This document shows, piece by piece, positions 33,899-41,433 of a DNA stretch of 64,000 nucleotides; position 1 is the first letter of the stretch, and every line of letters starts with the position of its first letter. The notes under the pieces are model-generated. The model saw only the letters and a program-made list of their open reading frames with translations. It did not search any database and had not been told where the DNA came from. Both the position numbers and the translations under genes were made by a program. The DNA is from Alloalcanivorax marinus (GTDB lineage: Bacteria; Pseudomonadota; Gammaproteobacteria; Pseudomonadales; Alcanivoracaceae), in contig NZ_JADDOL010000021.1 in the NCBI RefSeq assembly GCF_016906305.1, positions 1-64,000 on the forward strand, in the 5' to 3' direction.

Positions 33899-34508
33899 CC
33901 TGGCGCGGCACGGTGGTGATTTCCACCCGGCGGTTGCGGGCCCGGGCGTCGTCGTCGGTGTTCGGCGCCACCGGCTGGTTGTCGCCGAAGGCGGCGGCGA
34001 AGATGCGTTCCTCGGGCAGACCCTGGGCGATCAGGGTACGGGTGACGGTGAGCGCCCGCTGCGCCGACAGGCCCCAGTTGTCCGTGTAGCGGGCGTTGCC
34101 TTTCTGGATCGGCAGGTCGTCGGTGAAGCCGCTGACCATCAGCAGATCATCGTGGGCGGCCAGGTATTTTTTCAGCGGCGTCACCAGGCTTTGCAGCAGC
34201 TCTTCGCCGTCGTTCTGCAGCCGGTCGGAATTGAGCGAAAACAGCACGCTGCCGTTGATGCCGATGCGACCGTTCTGGAACGAAATGCGGCCGCTGGCCA
34301 GCGGGTCGGCCAGCGCTTCCTCCAGGGCGGCGCGGCGTTGCTGCTCGGTTTCCAGCTTGGCCCGTTCCTCGCGCAGCGACTGGCTGAGATCCAGCTGGAT
34401 GCCGATCACCCACACCAGCATCAGCACGAAGATCCCCACCAGGGCCGCCATCAGGTCCGAGAAGATCGCCCAGACCGGCGTGGTCTGTACGTCGCCGTCC
34501 CGTTCCAT
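33882..34508 (-). CDS. OmpA/MotB-like protein with single N-terminal helix (208 aa)
   Basis: One transmembrane helix at about residues 12-34 reads VWAIFSDLMAALVGIFVLML. The aspartate at position 18 occupies the place of the proton-binding aspartate of MotB, ExbD and ZorB. A periplasmic helical linker (SLREERAKLETEQQRRAALEEAL) follows, then an OmpA-C peptidoglycan-binding domain: SVLFSLNSDRLQNDGEELL, VSGFTDDLPIQKGNARYTDNWGLSAQRALTV and DDARARNRRVEI. Together with the upstream TolQ/MotA-like protein this has the layout of a stator B subunit. It overlaps that gene by one base (TGATG). Confidence 0.88.
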   Translation of the reverse strand: MERDGDVQTTPVWAIFSDLMAALVGIFVLMLVWVIGIQLDLSQSLREERAKLETEQQRRAALEEALADPLASGRISFQNGRIGINGSVLFSLNSDRLQNDGEELLQSLVTPLKKYLAAHDDLLMVSGFTDDLPIQKGNARYTDNWGLSAQRALTVTRTLIAQGLPEERIFAAAFGDNQPVAPNTDDDARARNRRVEITTVPRQDAAGE

Positions 34509-36799
34509 CAGCGCGCCCCGTCGCCGTCATCGGACCTGGCCTGGCCCAGTGCCTCGATCACGTCCTTCTGCGCGGCCAGGCTCAGGTCGATCACTTCCCG
34601 GGCCTGCTCCACGTAGTAGGCGAGTTGCTCGTCGTGGCGGCTGGCGGACTGCTCCAGGGCGGTCTCGATGCGCTGCAGGGTGTCCAGCAGCTTGTCGTTG
34701 GACTCGCCGAACAGGTTCACGGCGGTGCCGAAGGCGTCGCTCAGGCTGGCCACGTCCCGGGCGCCTTCGCCCAGGTCGCCGGCCAGGCTGTCCAGCCGCG
34801 CGCTCTGCCGTTCCACCTGGGCGCCGAAGGTGTCGCTGACATCGCGCAGGGCGCCGCCGGCGTCCTGGATCAGCGCTTCCACCGCCTGGCGCTGGGCTTC
34901 CGAGGTCTCTCGCTGGGTGGTGAGCAGGGCGTCCAGCTCGTGCATCAGGCGGTGCCGTTCTTCCAGCAGTTCATTGTCGCGCTCGCCGCTGCGCGCCATT
35001 TCCTCGCGCAGCCGGGCGATCACCTCGGCGGCGGCCTTGGGGGTTTCCGAGGCGGTTTCGATCAGCCGCGCCAGGGGGGCTTCCAGGGCGGTGCCCAGGT
35101 CGGTGAGATGGCGGGCGGCGGTGGCTTCCAGATCGGCCAGCCGTTGCGTGGCCGCCTCGGCGCGTTGGGCCTCCTGGTCGCGCAGCGCCGCCAGGGCCTC
35201 GCTGGTGTCCGCCATCAGGGCGTCCAGGCCCTGGCGCTGGCCATCCAGCAGCTCGCCGGTGGTGCGCTGGAAGGCGTCCTGATGACGTTGCAGGCCGGTG
35301 TCCAGGGCCTGGAGCAGAGCGTCCTGCTGCCGGCGCTGGCCTTCCAGGCCGTCCCGTTGCGCGGCCTGCCAGTGCTCGGCGCTGTCCTGGAAGCGCCGGT
35401 CGTGGGCTTCCAGGGCGGCGGCCAGTTCGGCGATCAGGGCGCTGCCCTGGCGTTGCTGTTCCTCCAGGGCCGCGCGCCAATGCCCGGCGGCCTCATCGGT
35501 GCGGGCGGCGAAGTGCTCGGCGGTGCTTTGCAGCTGTTCGCGGTGCTGCTCGGTGAAGCGCGCCTGTTGTTCCCGGGCGTGGCTCACCAGGGCCTCGTTG
35601 TCCTGGCGCAACTGAGCGGCGGTGGCCTCCAGGGCCCGGGTCAGGCGCTCGCCCTGTTCGCTGTGGCGTTGATTCTGTTCCGCCAGGCCGTCCCGCCAGG
35701 TGTCGCCGAGGCCGGCGGTGACCTGCTCGAAGCGCTCCGCCAGCCGGGCCAGTTGCCGGTCCTGGGCGTCGCGGGCGTCGGCCAGGCCTTTTTGCCAGTG
35801 CTCGGCGGCGCCCTCGGTGGTGGCCTGGAAGTGCTCGGCCAGGCCGGCCAGTTGCTGTTCGGTGAGCTCGCCCAGGCGCTGGTGGGTGCGCTCGGCCTGC
35901 TCCCGCAGCCCGGCCATGGCGTCTTCCATCACCGGACGCATGCCCTCGGCGGCCTGGCGGGCACCGTCGGCCAGGTGCCGCTGCAGGCTGTCGCCCACCG
36001 CCCGGGCCAGGGTCTGGTATTCGCCGCCGATGCGCTCGTGGAAGTCACGCTGGTTGTCGGTGAGGGTGCCGGCCAGCCGCTCGCTCTGGCCGTCCAGGCG
36101 CTCGGTCAGGGCGCGCAGTTGCTCGACCACGGCGGGGAACGCCTGGGACTGGTCGCGCAGGGCCTGGAAGGCGTCGCGTTGCTGCTGTTTCAGGGAGAAG
36201 GGGCGCAGATCGCGGCTGATTTTGCCGTCCAGGTCGCGGCCCACCAGCAGCCGCTCCCGGCGGCAAAGGGTGGCGCCCAGCCCCAGCATGGCGGAGGCGG
36301 CCACGCCGGCGATGGAGGTGCCGAACGCCAGGCTGAGGCCGGCGATGGGCGCCGCCAGGGCGCTCTGGATCGCCTGCAGGTCGCTGCCGCCGTCCAGGGC
36401 GGTGACCGCGCCCTGCAGGGTCACGGTCATGCCCACGAAGGTGCCCAGCAGGCCGAGCATCACCAGCAAGCCGGACAGATAGGGCGTCAGCATCGGGCCG
36501 GGCAGCGCCGCCGGCTCGCCTTCCACCCGGCGCCGCACCGGGCCGCGCAGGTCCGCCGGCAGGCTGGCCAGCCAGCCGCCCAGGCTCTGTTCGTCGCAGG
36601 GCGTGGAGCGCAGGGTGTCGCGCAGCTGGTCGGTGGCGCGGCGGAAGCGCAGCAGCTCCAGAAAGCCGAAGCCGTAGACCAGGGCGATCAGCGCGGTGGC
36701 CAGCAGCGCCACCGGCGGGCCGGCGACAAAGCCCAGCCCTACCCAGAGCACCGCGGCGGCGCCCAGAAAGAAAGCGAGTGCAAACAGAAAACGTGTCAT
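34508..36799 (-). CDS. DUF802 protein: MotA/TolQ-like membrane domain with long coiled-coil tail (763 aa)
   Basis: Four hydrophobic segments lie at about residues 3-24, 28-48, 106-130 and 148-178. The third contains LLVMLGLLGTFVGMTVTLQG and the fourth SLAFGTSIAGVAASAMLGLG, the paired GLLGT and T-S patterns of the MotA/TolQ/ExbB proton channel. The remaining 570 residues are alanine/glutamine/glutamate-rich coiled coil, probably cytoplasmic. Same-strand overlap with an OmpA-like gene whose helix has a MotB-type aspartate mirrors Zorya ZorA/ZorB. DUF802 proteins themselves have no assigned function; the motor idea is inference from topology and motifs. Confidence 0.87.
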   Translation of the reverse strand: MTRFLFALAFFLGAAAVLWVGLGFVAGPPVALLATALIALVYGFGFLELLRFRRATDQLRDTLRSTPCDEQSLGGWLASLPADLRGPVRRRVEGEPAALPGPMLTPYLSGLLVMLGLLGTFVGMTVTLQGAVTALDGGSDLQAIQSALAAPIAGLSLAFGTSIAGVAASAMLGLGATLCRRERLLVGRDLDGKISRDLRPFSLKQQQRDAFQALRDQSQAFPAVVEQLRALTERLDGQSERLAGTLTDNQRDFHERIGGEYQTLARAVGDSLQRHLADGARQAAEGMRPVMEDAMAGLREQAERTHQRLGELTEQQLAGLAEHFQATTEGAAEHWQKGLADARDAQDRQLARLAERFEQVTAGLGDTWRDGLAEQNQRHSEQGERLTRALEATAAQLRQDNEALVSHAREQQARFTEQHREQLQSTAEHFAARTDEAAGHWRAALEEQQRQGSALIAELAAALEAHDRRFQDSAEHWQAAQRDGLEGQRRQQDALLQALDTGLQRHQDAFQRTTGELLDGQRQGLDALMADTSEALAALRDQEAQRAEAATQRLADLEATAARHLTDLGTALEAPLARLIETASETPKAAAEVIARLREEMARSGERDNELLEERHRLMHELDALLTTQRETSEAQRQAVEALIQDAGGALRDVSDTFGAQVERQSARLDSLAGDLGEGARDVASLSDAFGTAVNLFGESNDKLLDTLQRIETALEQSASRHDEQLAYYVEQAREVIDLSLAAQKDVIEALGQARSDDGDGAR

Positions 36800-37536
36800 G
36801 TGCGGTCGCGTACCTCGTTGTACAAAGCGTCCAGCAGGCCGCGCGGGGGTTCCAGGCGGGCCTCCAGTTCGGCGAGCAGCAGCAGCTGCATTTCACCGGT
36901 AAAACGGTGCAGCCAGCCCCCCGGCGCCATCCAGGCCGCCGGGTCGTCGGTGTCGTCCTCCAGCAGCCGGCGCTGGCCGTCCGGTTTGAGCGCGTCGAAA
37001 CGGCGCGCCAGCAGGCGGGGGATGGCGCCGAAGGCGCGGCGGGCATAGGCGGTCAGGGTGGCCTCGAACACGGTATCCAGCTCGGCCAGCTGCGCCGCCG
37101 CCGGGCCGGCGTCGGCAAGGGCGCCGCGCAGCCGCACGCGCACCGGCTGCAGGCCGGCGGTGAGCTGGCGCTGACGGGCCACGTAGAACTGCTGATAGGG
37201 CTCGTAGTCGGCCACCGGCGCCGGCAGGCCGTTGCGGGTGCCCTGTTGCTCCGGCTCGAAGGCGCGGGTGAGAGCCGCCACCAGCTTGTCGCGGGCCTTG
37301 TCCAGATCGCCGCGCAGGCGTTGGTAATCCTTGAGGCCGGCGAAGAAGGGGCCGCTGGCGCGATGGCCGTTGGCGGCGTCCAGGGCCACCGTGTCGGACA
37401 GGTCGAACAGGCGCCCCAGCCGTTCCGCGAAGTCGGTGTCCGGCGCGCCGTTCAGCAGCTTCAATTCGGCCAGCAGGCGGGCCAGCCGGCCGCCCGGAAC
37501 GGAGGTTTGCGAAACGCTGTGCACGCCGTTGCTCAT
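36796..37536 (-). CDS. DUF3348 protein, first gene of the DUF802 operon (246 aa)
   Basis: ATG 37536 (MSNGVHSVSQTSVPGGRLARLLAELKLL) matches the family start; the open frame extends upstream without support. The protein is soluble and helical: RLGRLFDLSDTVALDAANGH, FEPEQQGTRNG, FYVARQRQLTAGLQPVRVRLRGAL and QLAELDTVFEATLTAYARRAFGAIPRLLARRF. This is the DUF3348 family, almost always next to DUF802 genes. It overlaps the DUF802 gene by four bases, implying coupled translation and a stoichiometric role, perhaps as a cytoplasmic assembly or effector protein. Confidence 0.85.
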   Translation of the reverse strand: MSNGVHSVSQTSVPGGRLARLLAELKLLNGAPDTDFAERLGRLFDLSDTVALDAANGHRASGPFFAGLKDYQRLRGDLDKARDKLVAALTRAFEPEQQGTRNGLPAPVADYEPYQQFYVARQRQLTAGLQPVRVRLRGALADAGPAAAQLAELDTVFEATLTAYARRAFGAIPRLLARRFDALKPDGQRRLLEDDTDDPAAWMAPGGWLHRFTGEMQLLLLAELEARLEPPRGLLDALYNEVRDRT

Positions 37537-37626
37537 GCTTGCCACCCTGGCCGGATCACGGGCCCGGCGGCGCCGGTTCGGGGGCCCGGCCGGGCGAAGC
37601 GGCACATTCTAGGGCCTGTTCCGGGC

Positions 37627-38841
37627 TCAGGCCACCGCCGGCGTGCGCGGGAAGGCACGGATCCGCAAAGCCAGCAGCAGCGCCACCAGCAGCGCGGCGC
37701 AGGTGAAGCCCACCGCCAGATGAAAACCGCCGCTGAACTCGATCAGCCAGCCGGCGATGGCCGGCCCCAGAAACTGGCCGCCGGCGAAGAACACGGTGAC
37801 GTAGCTGAAGGCGATGGGGATGAAACGCGGCGCCACCTGATCGGTGCTGGCGGCCTGGATCATGGTGAAGGCGCCGTTCATGGCGCAGCCCATCAGCAGG
37901 AAGTGCAGGAAGAAAATGAGCAGGCTCTGGCTCAGCAGCGGCAGCCCCATGGCCACCGAGACCACGGCGATGGCCAGGGCCAGGGCGTTGCCGCGCCCCC
38001 AGATGTCGGACAGCGAACCCCACAGCGGGCCGCTGGCCACCGACAGCAGCCCGGACATGGCCAGCAGCCAGCCGGCCACGTCGTCGCCGTGACCGGCCTC
38101 CACCACATAGCTGACCATGAAGATTGACTGGATGATGTAGACCATGCCGATCACCCCGTAGACGGTGGCCATGGTGATCACCCGGGGATGACGGTAGATG
38201 CGCCATTTGTCCGCCGGCGCCGGCCGCTGCGGGTCGTCCACCGCCACCGGTTGCGGGTCGCGCACCGCCACCAGCACCAGCACCACGGTGAGCGCCGCGG
38301 TCGCCCCGAACAGGCCCCAGGCCAGCCGCCAGCCGTGCTCGCCGAAGGCGGCGGACAGCCAGGGCACCAGCAGGCCGGTGGCGAACAGGCCGGCGCCCAC
38401 TCCGGCGCTCATGCAGCCGATCACCAGGCCGCGCTTGTCCGGGTACCAGGTGGCCAGCAGCGACACCATGGGGGCGAAGCAGAACGCGGTGCCCAGCCCC
38501 AGCAGCCCCATCAGCGCGATGATCAGCCGGTAGTCCGAGGCCAGGGCCAGGCCGGTGAACGCCAGGGTCAGAATAAACAGGCCCAGGGCCACCGCCCGGC
38601 GGGCGCCCCAGCGGCCGGCGGCCACGCCGCCCACCAGCACGAACAGCAGATAGCCCAGGGCGGTCACCGTGCCCAGATTGCCCGCCTGCCGATAGCTCAG
38701 CGCCAGGTCCTCGCGCATGGGCGGCAGAATCACGCCATAGGCGAGCCGCGCGAACACGATGGCCACCAGCGCCGTCAGAATGCCGCCGGTCACCATGACG
38801 ATGGCGTTGGGGCGGTGCGGCGGTGGCGTAACGAGCGACAT
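37627..38841 (-). CDS. MFS transporter (404 aa)
   Basis: Twelve hydrophobic segments in two six-helix halves are present. The loop after helix 2 reads AAGRWGARRAVALG, the MFS signature, and LWGSLSDIWGRGNALA repeats it in the second half. Starting FARLAYGVILPPMREDLALSYRQAGNLGT, it resembles YbfB-like and cyanate-permease-like carriers. Substrate is not deducible. It stands as a single gene, 90 bases from the end of the DUF3348 start region. Confidence 0.9.
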   Translation of the reverse strand: MSLVTPPPHRPNAIVMVTGGILTALVAIVFARLAYGVILPPMREDLALSYRQAGNLGTVTALGYLLFVLVGGVAAGRWGARRAVALGLFILTLAFTGLALASDYRLIIALMGLLGLGTAFCFAPMVSLLATWYPDKRGLVIGCMSAGVGAGLFATGLLVPWLSAAFGEHGWRLAWGLFGATAALTVVLVLVAVRDPQPVAVDDPQRPAPADKWRIYRHPRVITMATVYGVIGMVYIIQSIFMVSYVVEAGHGDDVAGWLLAMSGLLSVASGPLWGSLSDIWGRGNALALAIAVVSVAMGLPLLSQSLLIFFLHFLLMGCAMNGAFTMIQAASTDQVAPRFIPIAFSYVTVFFAGGQFLGPAIAGWLIEFSGGFHLAVGFTCAALLVALLLALRIRAFPRTPAVA

Positions 38842-38878
38842 GGAGGCTTCCGGCAGGGTGGCGGGTCGAACGGGTGCG

Positions 38879-39742
38879 CTACTTTAGCGCACCGGGCGGT
38901 GGCGGCGCATCCGGCGATTTCGGCGCCCGCAGCGCCTTGCCGGGCAGGGCGCCGACGGCGGCGGCCTGGCCGTGGCGGCGGGCGCCGCGCCGGGCGTCCG
39001 CCACCAGGCCGGGGATGTCCCGGCCTTCCGGAGTGTGGGCGCGGAAGCGCGCCGGCATGTGCCCCTGCATGGCGGTGGGGTTAAGCCGGGCCGGGTTGAA
39101 CAGGCTGCGGTAGTAGGTGCGCCATAACGGGTCATCCTGCCGGCGCGCCTCCCGGGCCAGGGCCCGCCAACTCTCCGGGCAGGGGGCGTGGTAGTGGCTG
39201 TGTTCGCCGTCGTACCAGACCCCGTCCAGGGGCGTGGCGATCAGCCAGCGCCGGCGGCCCAGGCGATCGGCGAAGTGCTCGCTGGCCCAGGGCAGGATGT
39301 CGTGGGCCGGCTCGAACCAGGCCAGCAGGTCCAGGGGCCGTTGCGGGTCGTCGTCGGCCACCGGCTGAAAGCGCAGAAAGGCGTGCAGGTGATGCGCCTC
39401 CCGCCGCACCGCCTTGATGCGCCGCTGCAGCGCGCTGCCGTCCCGGTCGCCGGGCAGATGGGCCTGTCGCTCGCCGTGGGCGCCGCGCCACAGCACCCGG
39501 TAGAGCAGGTTCCAGCGGCCGGCCACCCGGTAGGGCGCGGCCTGCCGCAGGGCCGCCACCAGCGCCGCCGGTACCCGTGGCGCCGGGCCCTCGCCGGCGT
39601 CCGGCGGCGGTGACAGGCCGAACAGGGAAGGGCGGTCCGGCGCCTCCCAGCTCACCGTTTCCGGCGCGGCGCCCTGCCGCAGCAGCGCCCGGGCCTGATC
39701 GCGCCAGGCGTCGAAGGTCAGGGCGTCGGACAGAATGCGCAC
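38879..39742 (-). CDS. TIGR03915-family DNA repair/metabolism protein, DUF4130 domain (287 aa)
   Basis: The DUF4130 domain, distantly related to uracil-DNA glycosylase-like proteins, is seen in RRIKAVRREAHHLHAFLRFQPV, WFEPAHDILPWASEHFADRL, WLIATPLDGVWYDG and WRTYYRSLFNPARLNPTAMQGHMPARFR. It lies thirteen bases after the radical SAM gene and is its constant neighbour. A LexA box before the radical SAM gene makes the pair SOS-controlled. Its reaction is unknown; a role in base or nucleoprotein repair is the usual assumption. Confidence 0.86.
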   Translation of the reverse strand: MRILSDALTFDAWRDQARALLRQGAAPETVSWEAPDRPSLFGLSPPPDAGEGPAPRVPAALVAALRQAAPYRVAGRWNLLYRVLWRGAHGERQAHLPGDRDGSALQRRIKAVRREAHHLHAFLRFQPVADDDPQRPLDLLAWFEPAHDILPWASEHFADRLGRRRWLIATPLDGVWYDGEHSHYHAPCPESWRALAREARRQDDPLWRTYYRSLFNPARLNPTAMQGHMPARFRAHTPEGRDIPGLVADARRGARRHGQAAAVGALPGKALRAPKSPDAPPPPGALK

Positions 39743-39755
39743 GGCGGCCCCCCGA

Positions 39756-40982
39756 TCAGTCCCACAGGCTCGCCTGCACCGGCGCGTCCACCAGCTGCCG
39801 GCGCAGGGCCCCGGAGTCCAGGCCGGCGTCGCGCGGGCGATGGTCGGCGGTGACCACGAACGGCCGCGCCTTGGCCACCACGCAGCGCAGCCGCACCAGA
39901 TCCTCGAAGCGCACCCGCCGGTGCCGGCGCAGGTCCACCAGCCGCTCGGCGCTGCGCAGGCCGATGCCCGGCACCCGGCCGATCAGTTCCCGGGGCGCCC
40001 GGTTCAGGTCCAGGGGAAACAGATCCCGGTGGCGCAGCGCCCAGGCCAGCTTGGGGTCGATGTCCAGCGGCAGCTGTTCGTTGTCGGCGAGCAGTTCGGC
40101 TGGCTGAAAGCCGTAGCCGCGCAGCAGGAAGTCGGCCTGGTACAGGCGGTGCTCGCGCAGCAGCGGCGGCGGCCGCAGCGGCACCGTGCCGGGGCTGTTG
40201 GGGATGGGGCTGAACGCGGAATAGTAGACCCGCTTGAGGCGGAAGCGGCGGTACAGCTGGTCGGCGGTGTCCAGGATCAGCCGGTCGCTGCTGGCGTCGG
40301 CGCCGACGATCATCTGCGTGCTCTGGCCGCCGGGGGCGTAGCGGGGCCGCTTTGGCGAGCGGCTTTTATCCGCCTGGTCCGCCTCGGTGCCGGCGTGGAT
40401 GGTGCCCATGGCGCGGCGGATGCCGCCCAGCTGTTTCTCCGGCGCCAGATCGCGCAGCCCCCGCTCGCTGGGCAGCTCGATGTTCACGCTCAGCCGGTCG
40501 GCGAACCGGGCGGCTTGATCGATCAGCGCCGGGTCCGCCTCGGGAATGGTTTTCAGGTGGATGTAGCCGCGAAAGCCGTGCTCTTCCCGCAGCAGCCGCG
40601 CCACCCGCACCAGTTGCTCCATGGTGTAGTCCGGCGAGCGGATGATGCCGGAACTGAGAAACAGGCCGCTCACGTAGTTGCGCTCGTAGAAGTCCAGCGT
40701 CAGGCGCGCCACTTCCTCCGGGGTGAAGCGCGCCCGGGGCACGTCGCTGGAGCGCCGGTTCACGCAGTACTGGCAGTCATAGAGGCAGAAATTGGTGAGC
40801 AGGATCTTGAGCAGCGACACGCAGCGCCCGTCCGGCGTGTAGCTGTGGCAGATGCCGGTGCCGTTGCTGTTGCCGAGGCCGGCCTTGCCCCGGGAGCCGC
40901 GCCGGGGCGCGCCGCTGCTGGCGCAGGAGGCGTCGTATTTGGCGGCGTCGGCGAGCACGGCGAGCTTGCGGGTCACGTCCAT
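39756..40982 (-). CDS. Putative DNA-repair radical SAM protein, TIGR03916 type (408 aa)
   Basis: Radical SAM motif CLYDCQYC follows KILLTNF, with an N-terminal part KYDASCASSGAPRRG and GICHSYTPDGRCVSLLK. The C-terminal third carries a helix-hairpin-helix (LIGRVPGIGLRSAERLVDLRRHRRV) for DNA contact. The combination defines the family that accompanies the DUF4130 protein. A consensus LexA box lies sixteen bases before the start codon, strong evidence for DNA-damage induction. The lesion it acts on is not known. Confidence 0.92.
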   Translation of the reverse strand: MDVTRKLAVLADAAKYDASCASSGAPRRGSRGKAGLGNSNGTGICHSYTPDGRCVSLLKILLTNFCLYDCQYCVNRRSSDVPRARFTPEEVARLTLDFYERNYVSGLFLSSGIIRSPDYTMEQLVRVARLLREEHGFRGYIHLKTIPEADPALIDQAARFADRLSVNIELPSERGLRDLAPEKQLGGIRRAMGTIHAGTEADQADKSRSPKRPRYAPGGQSTQMIVGADASSDRLILDTADQLYRRFRLKRVYYSAFSPIPNSPGTVPLRPPPLLREHRLYQADFLLRGYGFQPAELLADNEQLPLDIDPKLAWALRHRDLFPLDLNRAPRELIGRVPGIGLRSAERLVDLRRHRRVRFEDLVRLRCVVAKARPFVVTADHRPRDAGLDSGALRRQLVDAPVQASLWD

Positions 40983-40997
40983 GAAACGGGCCTCTGA

Positions 40998-41019
40998 ATA
41001 CTGTTCATAAGGACAGTAT
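40998..41019 (-). promoter_or_regulatory. LexA (SOS) box
   Basis: ATACTGT and ACAGTAT arms around TTCATAAGG-type spacing give CTGT-N8-ACAG, the consensus LexA palindrome. It sits sixteen bases before the radical SAM start and overlaps its likely promoter. Confidence 0.82.
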
Positions 41020-41089
41020 ACGGAAGCCAGCGAACGCTTGCATTCGTGACCGGGAAGGTGTGTTCTGAACGGACGCGACGGAGGACACC

Positions 41090-41353
41090 ATGGCCACAGG
41101 ATGGGCGCCGGAAGGCGCGGTACAGGATCAGATCGACAGCACCGTGGATTCCTCGGTGCAGTACGCCCGCAGCCGTTTGCCGGCGGGCGAGAGCCTCACC
41201 CACTGCGAGGAATGCGGCGCGCCGATTCCCGAGGCCCGCCGCCAGGCCCTGCCCGGCGTGCGCCTGTGCGTGCCCTGCCAGAGCGAGCACGACGACGACC
41301 TGCGTTCCGAGGGCTACAACCGGCGCGGCAGCAAGGACAGCCAGCTGCGCTGA
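41090..41353 (+). CDS. DksA/TraR-type C4 zinc-finger protein (87 aa)
   Basis: CEECGAPIPEARRQALPGVRLCVPCQSEHD is the C4 zinc finger of small DksA/TraR family members (YbiI-like). An N-terminal helix of 35 residues (VQDQIDSTVDSSVQYARSRL) precedes it. The conserved DxxDxA coiled-coil tip of true DksA is missing because the protein is too short, so a general RNA-polymerase effect is unlikely. It is divergent from the SOS operon and the gap of 107 bases carries the LexA box, which could affect it too. Confidence 0.88.
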   Translation: MATGWAPEGAVQDQIDSTVDSSVQYARSRLPAGESLTHCEECGAPIPEARRQALPGVRLCVPCQSEHDDDLRSEGYNRRGSKDSQLR

Positions 41354-41367
41354 GCCCCCTGACTGGC

Positions 41368-41433
41368 TGTAGGAGCGGCTTCAGCCGCGATCACCCGGGC
41401 ATCTCCGGCACGGCTAAGAGCGGCTACGCCTAC
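41368..41433. repeat. REP-like element
   Basis: TGTAGGAGCGGCTTCAGCCG at 41368 faces an imperfect inverted copy ending at 41433 (TAAGAGCGGCTACGCCTACA). It is the same family as the pair at 8795 and overlaps the last bases of the FAD dehydrogenase gene. Confidence 0.65.

Noticed and set aside
34625-37048. 807-codon plus-strand frame opposite the DUF802 gene
   Set aside because: It is a low-complexity Gly/Gln/Val-rich shadow of an alanine/glutamine-rich coiled coil on the other strand.
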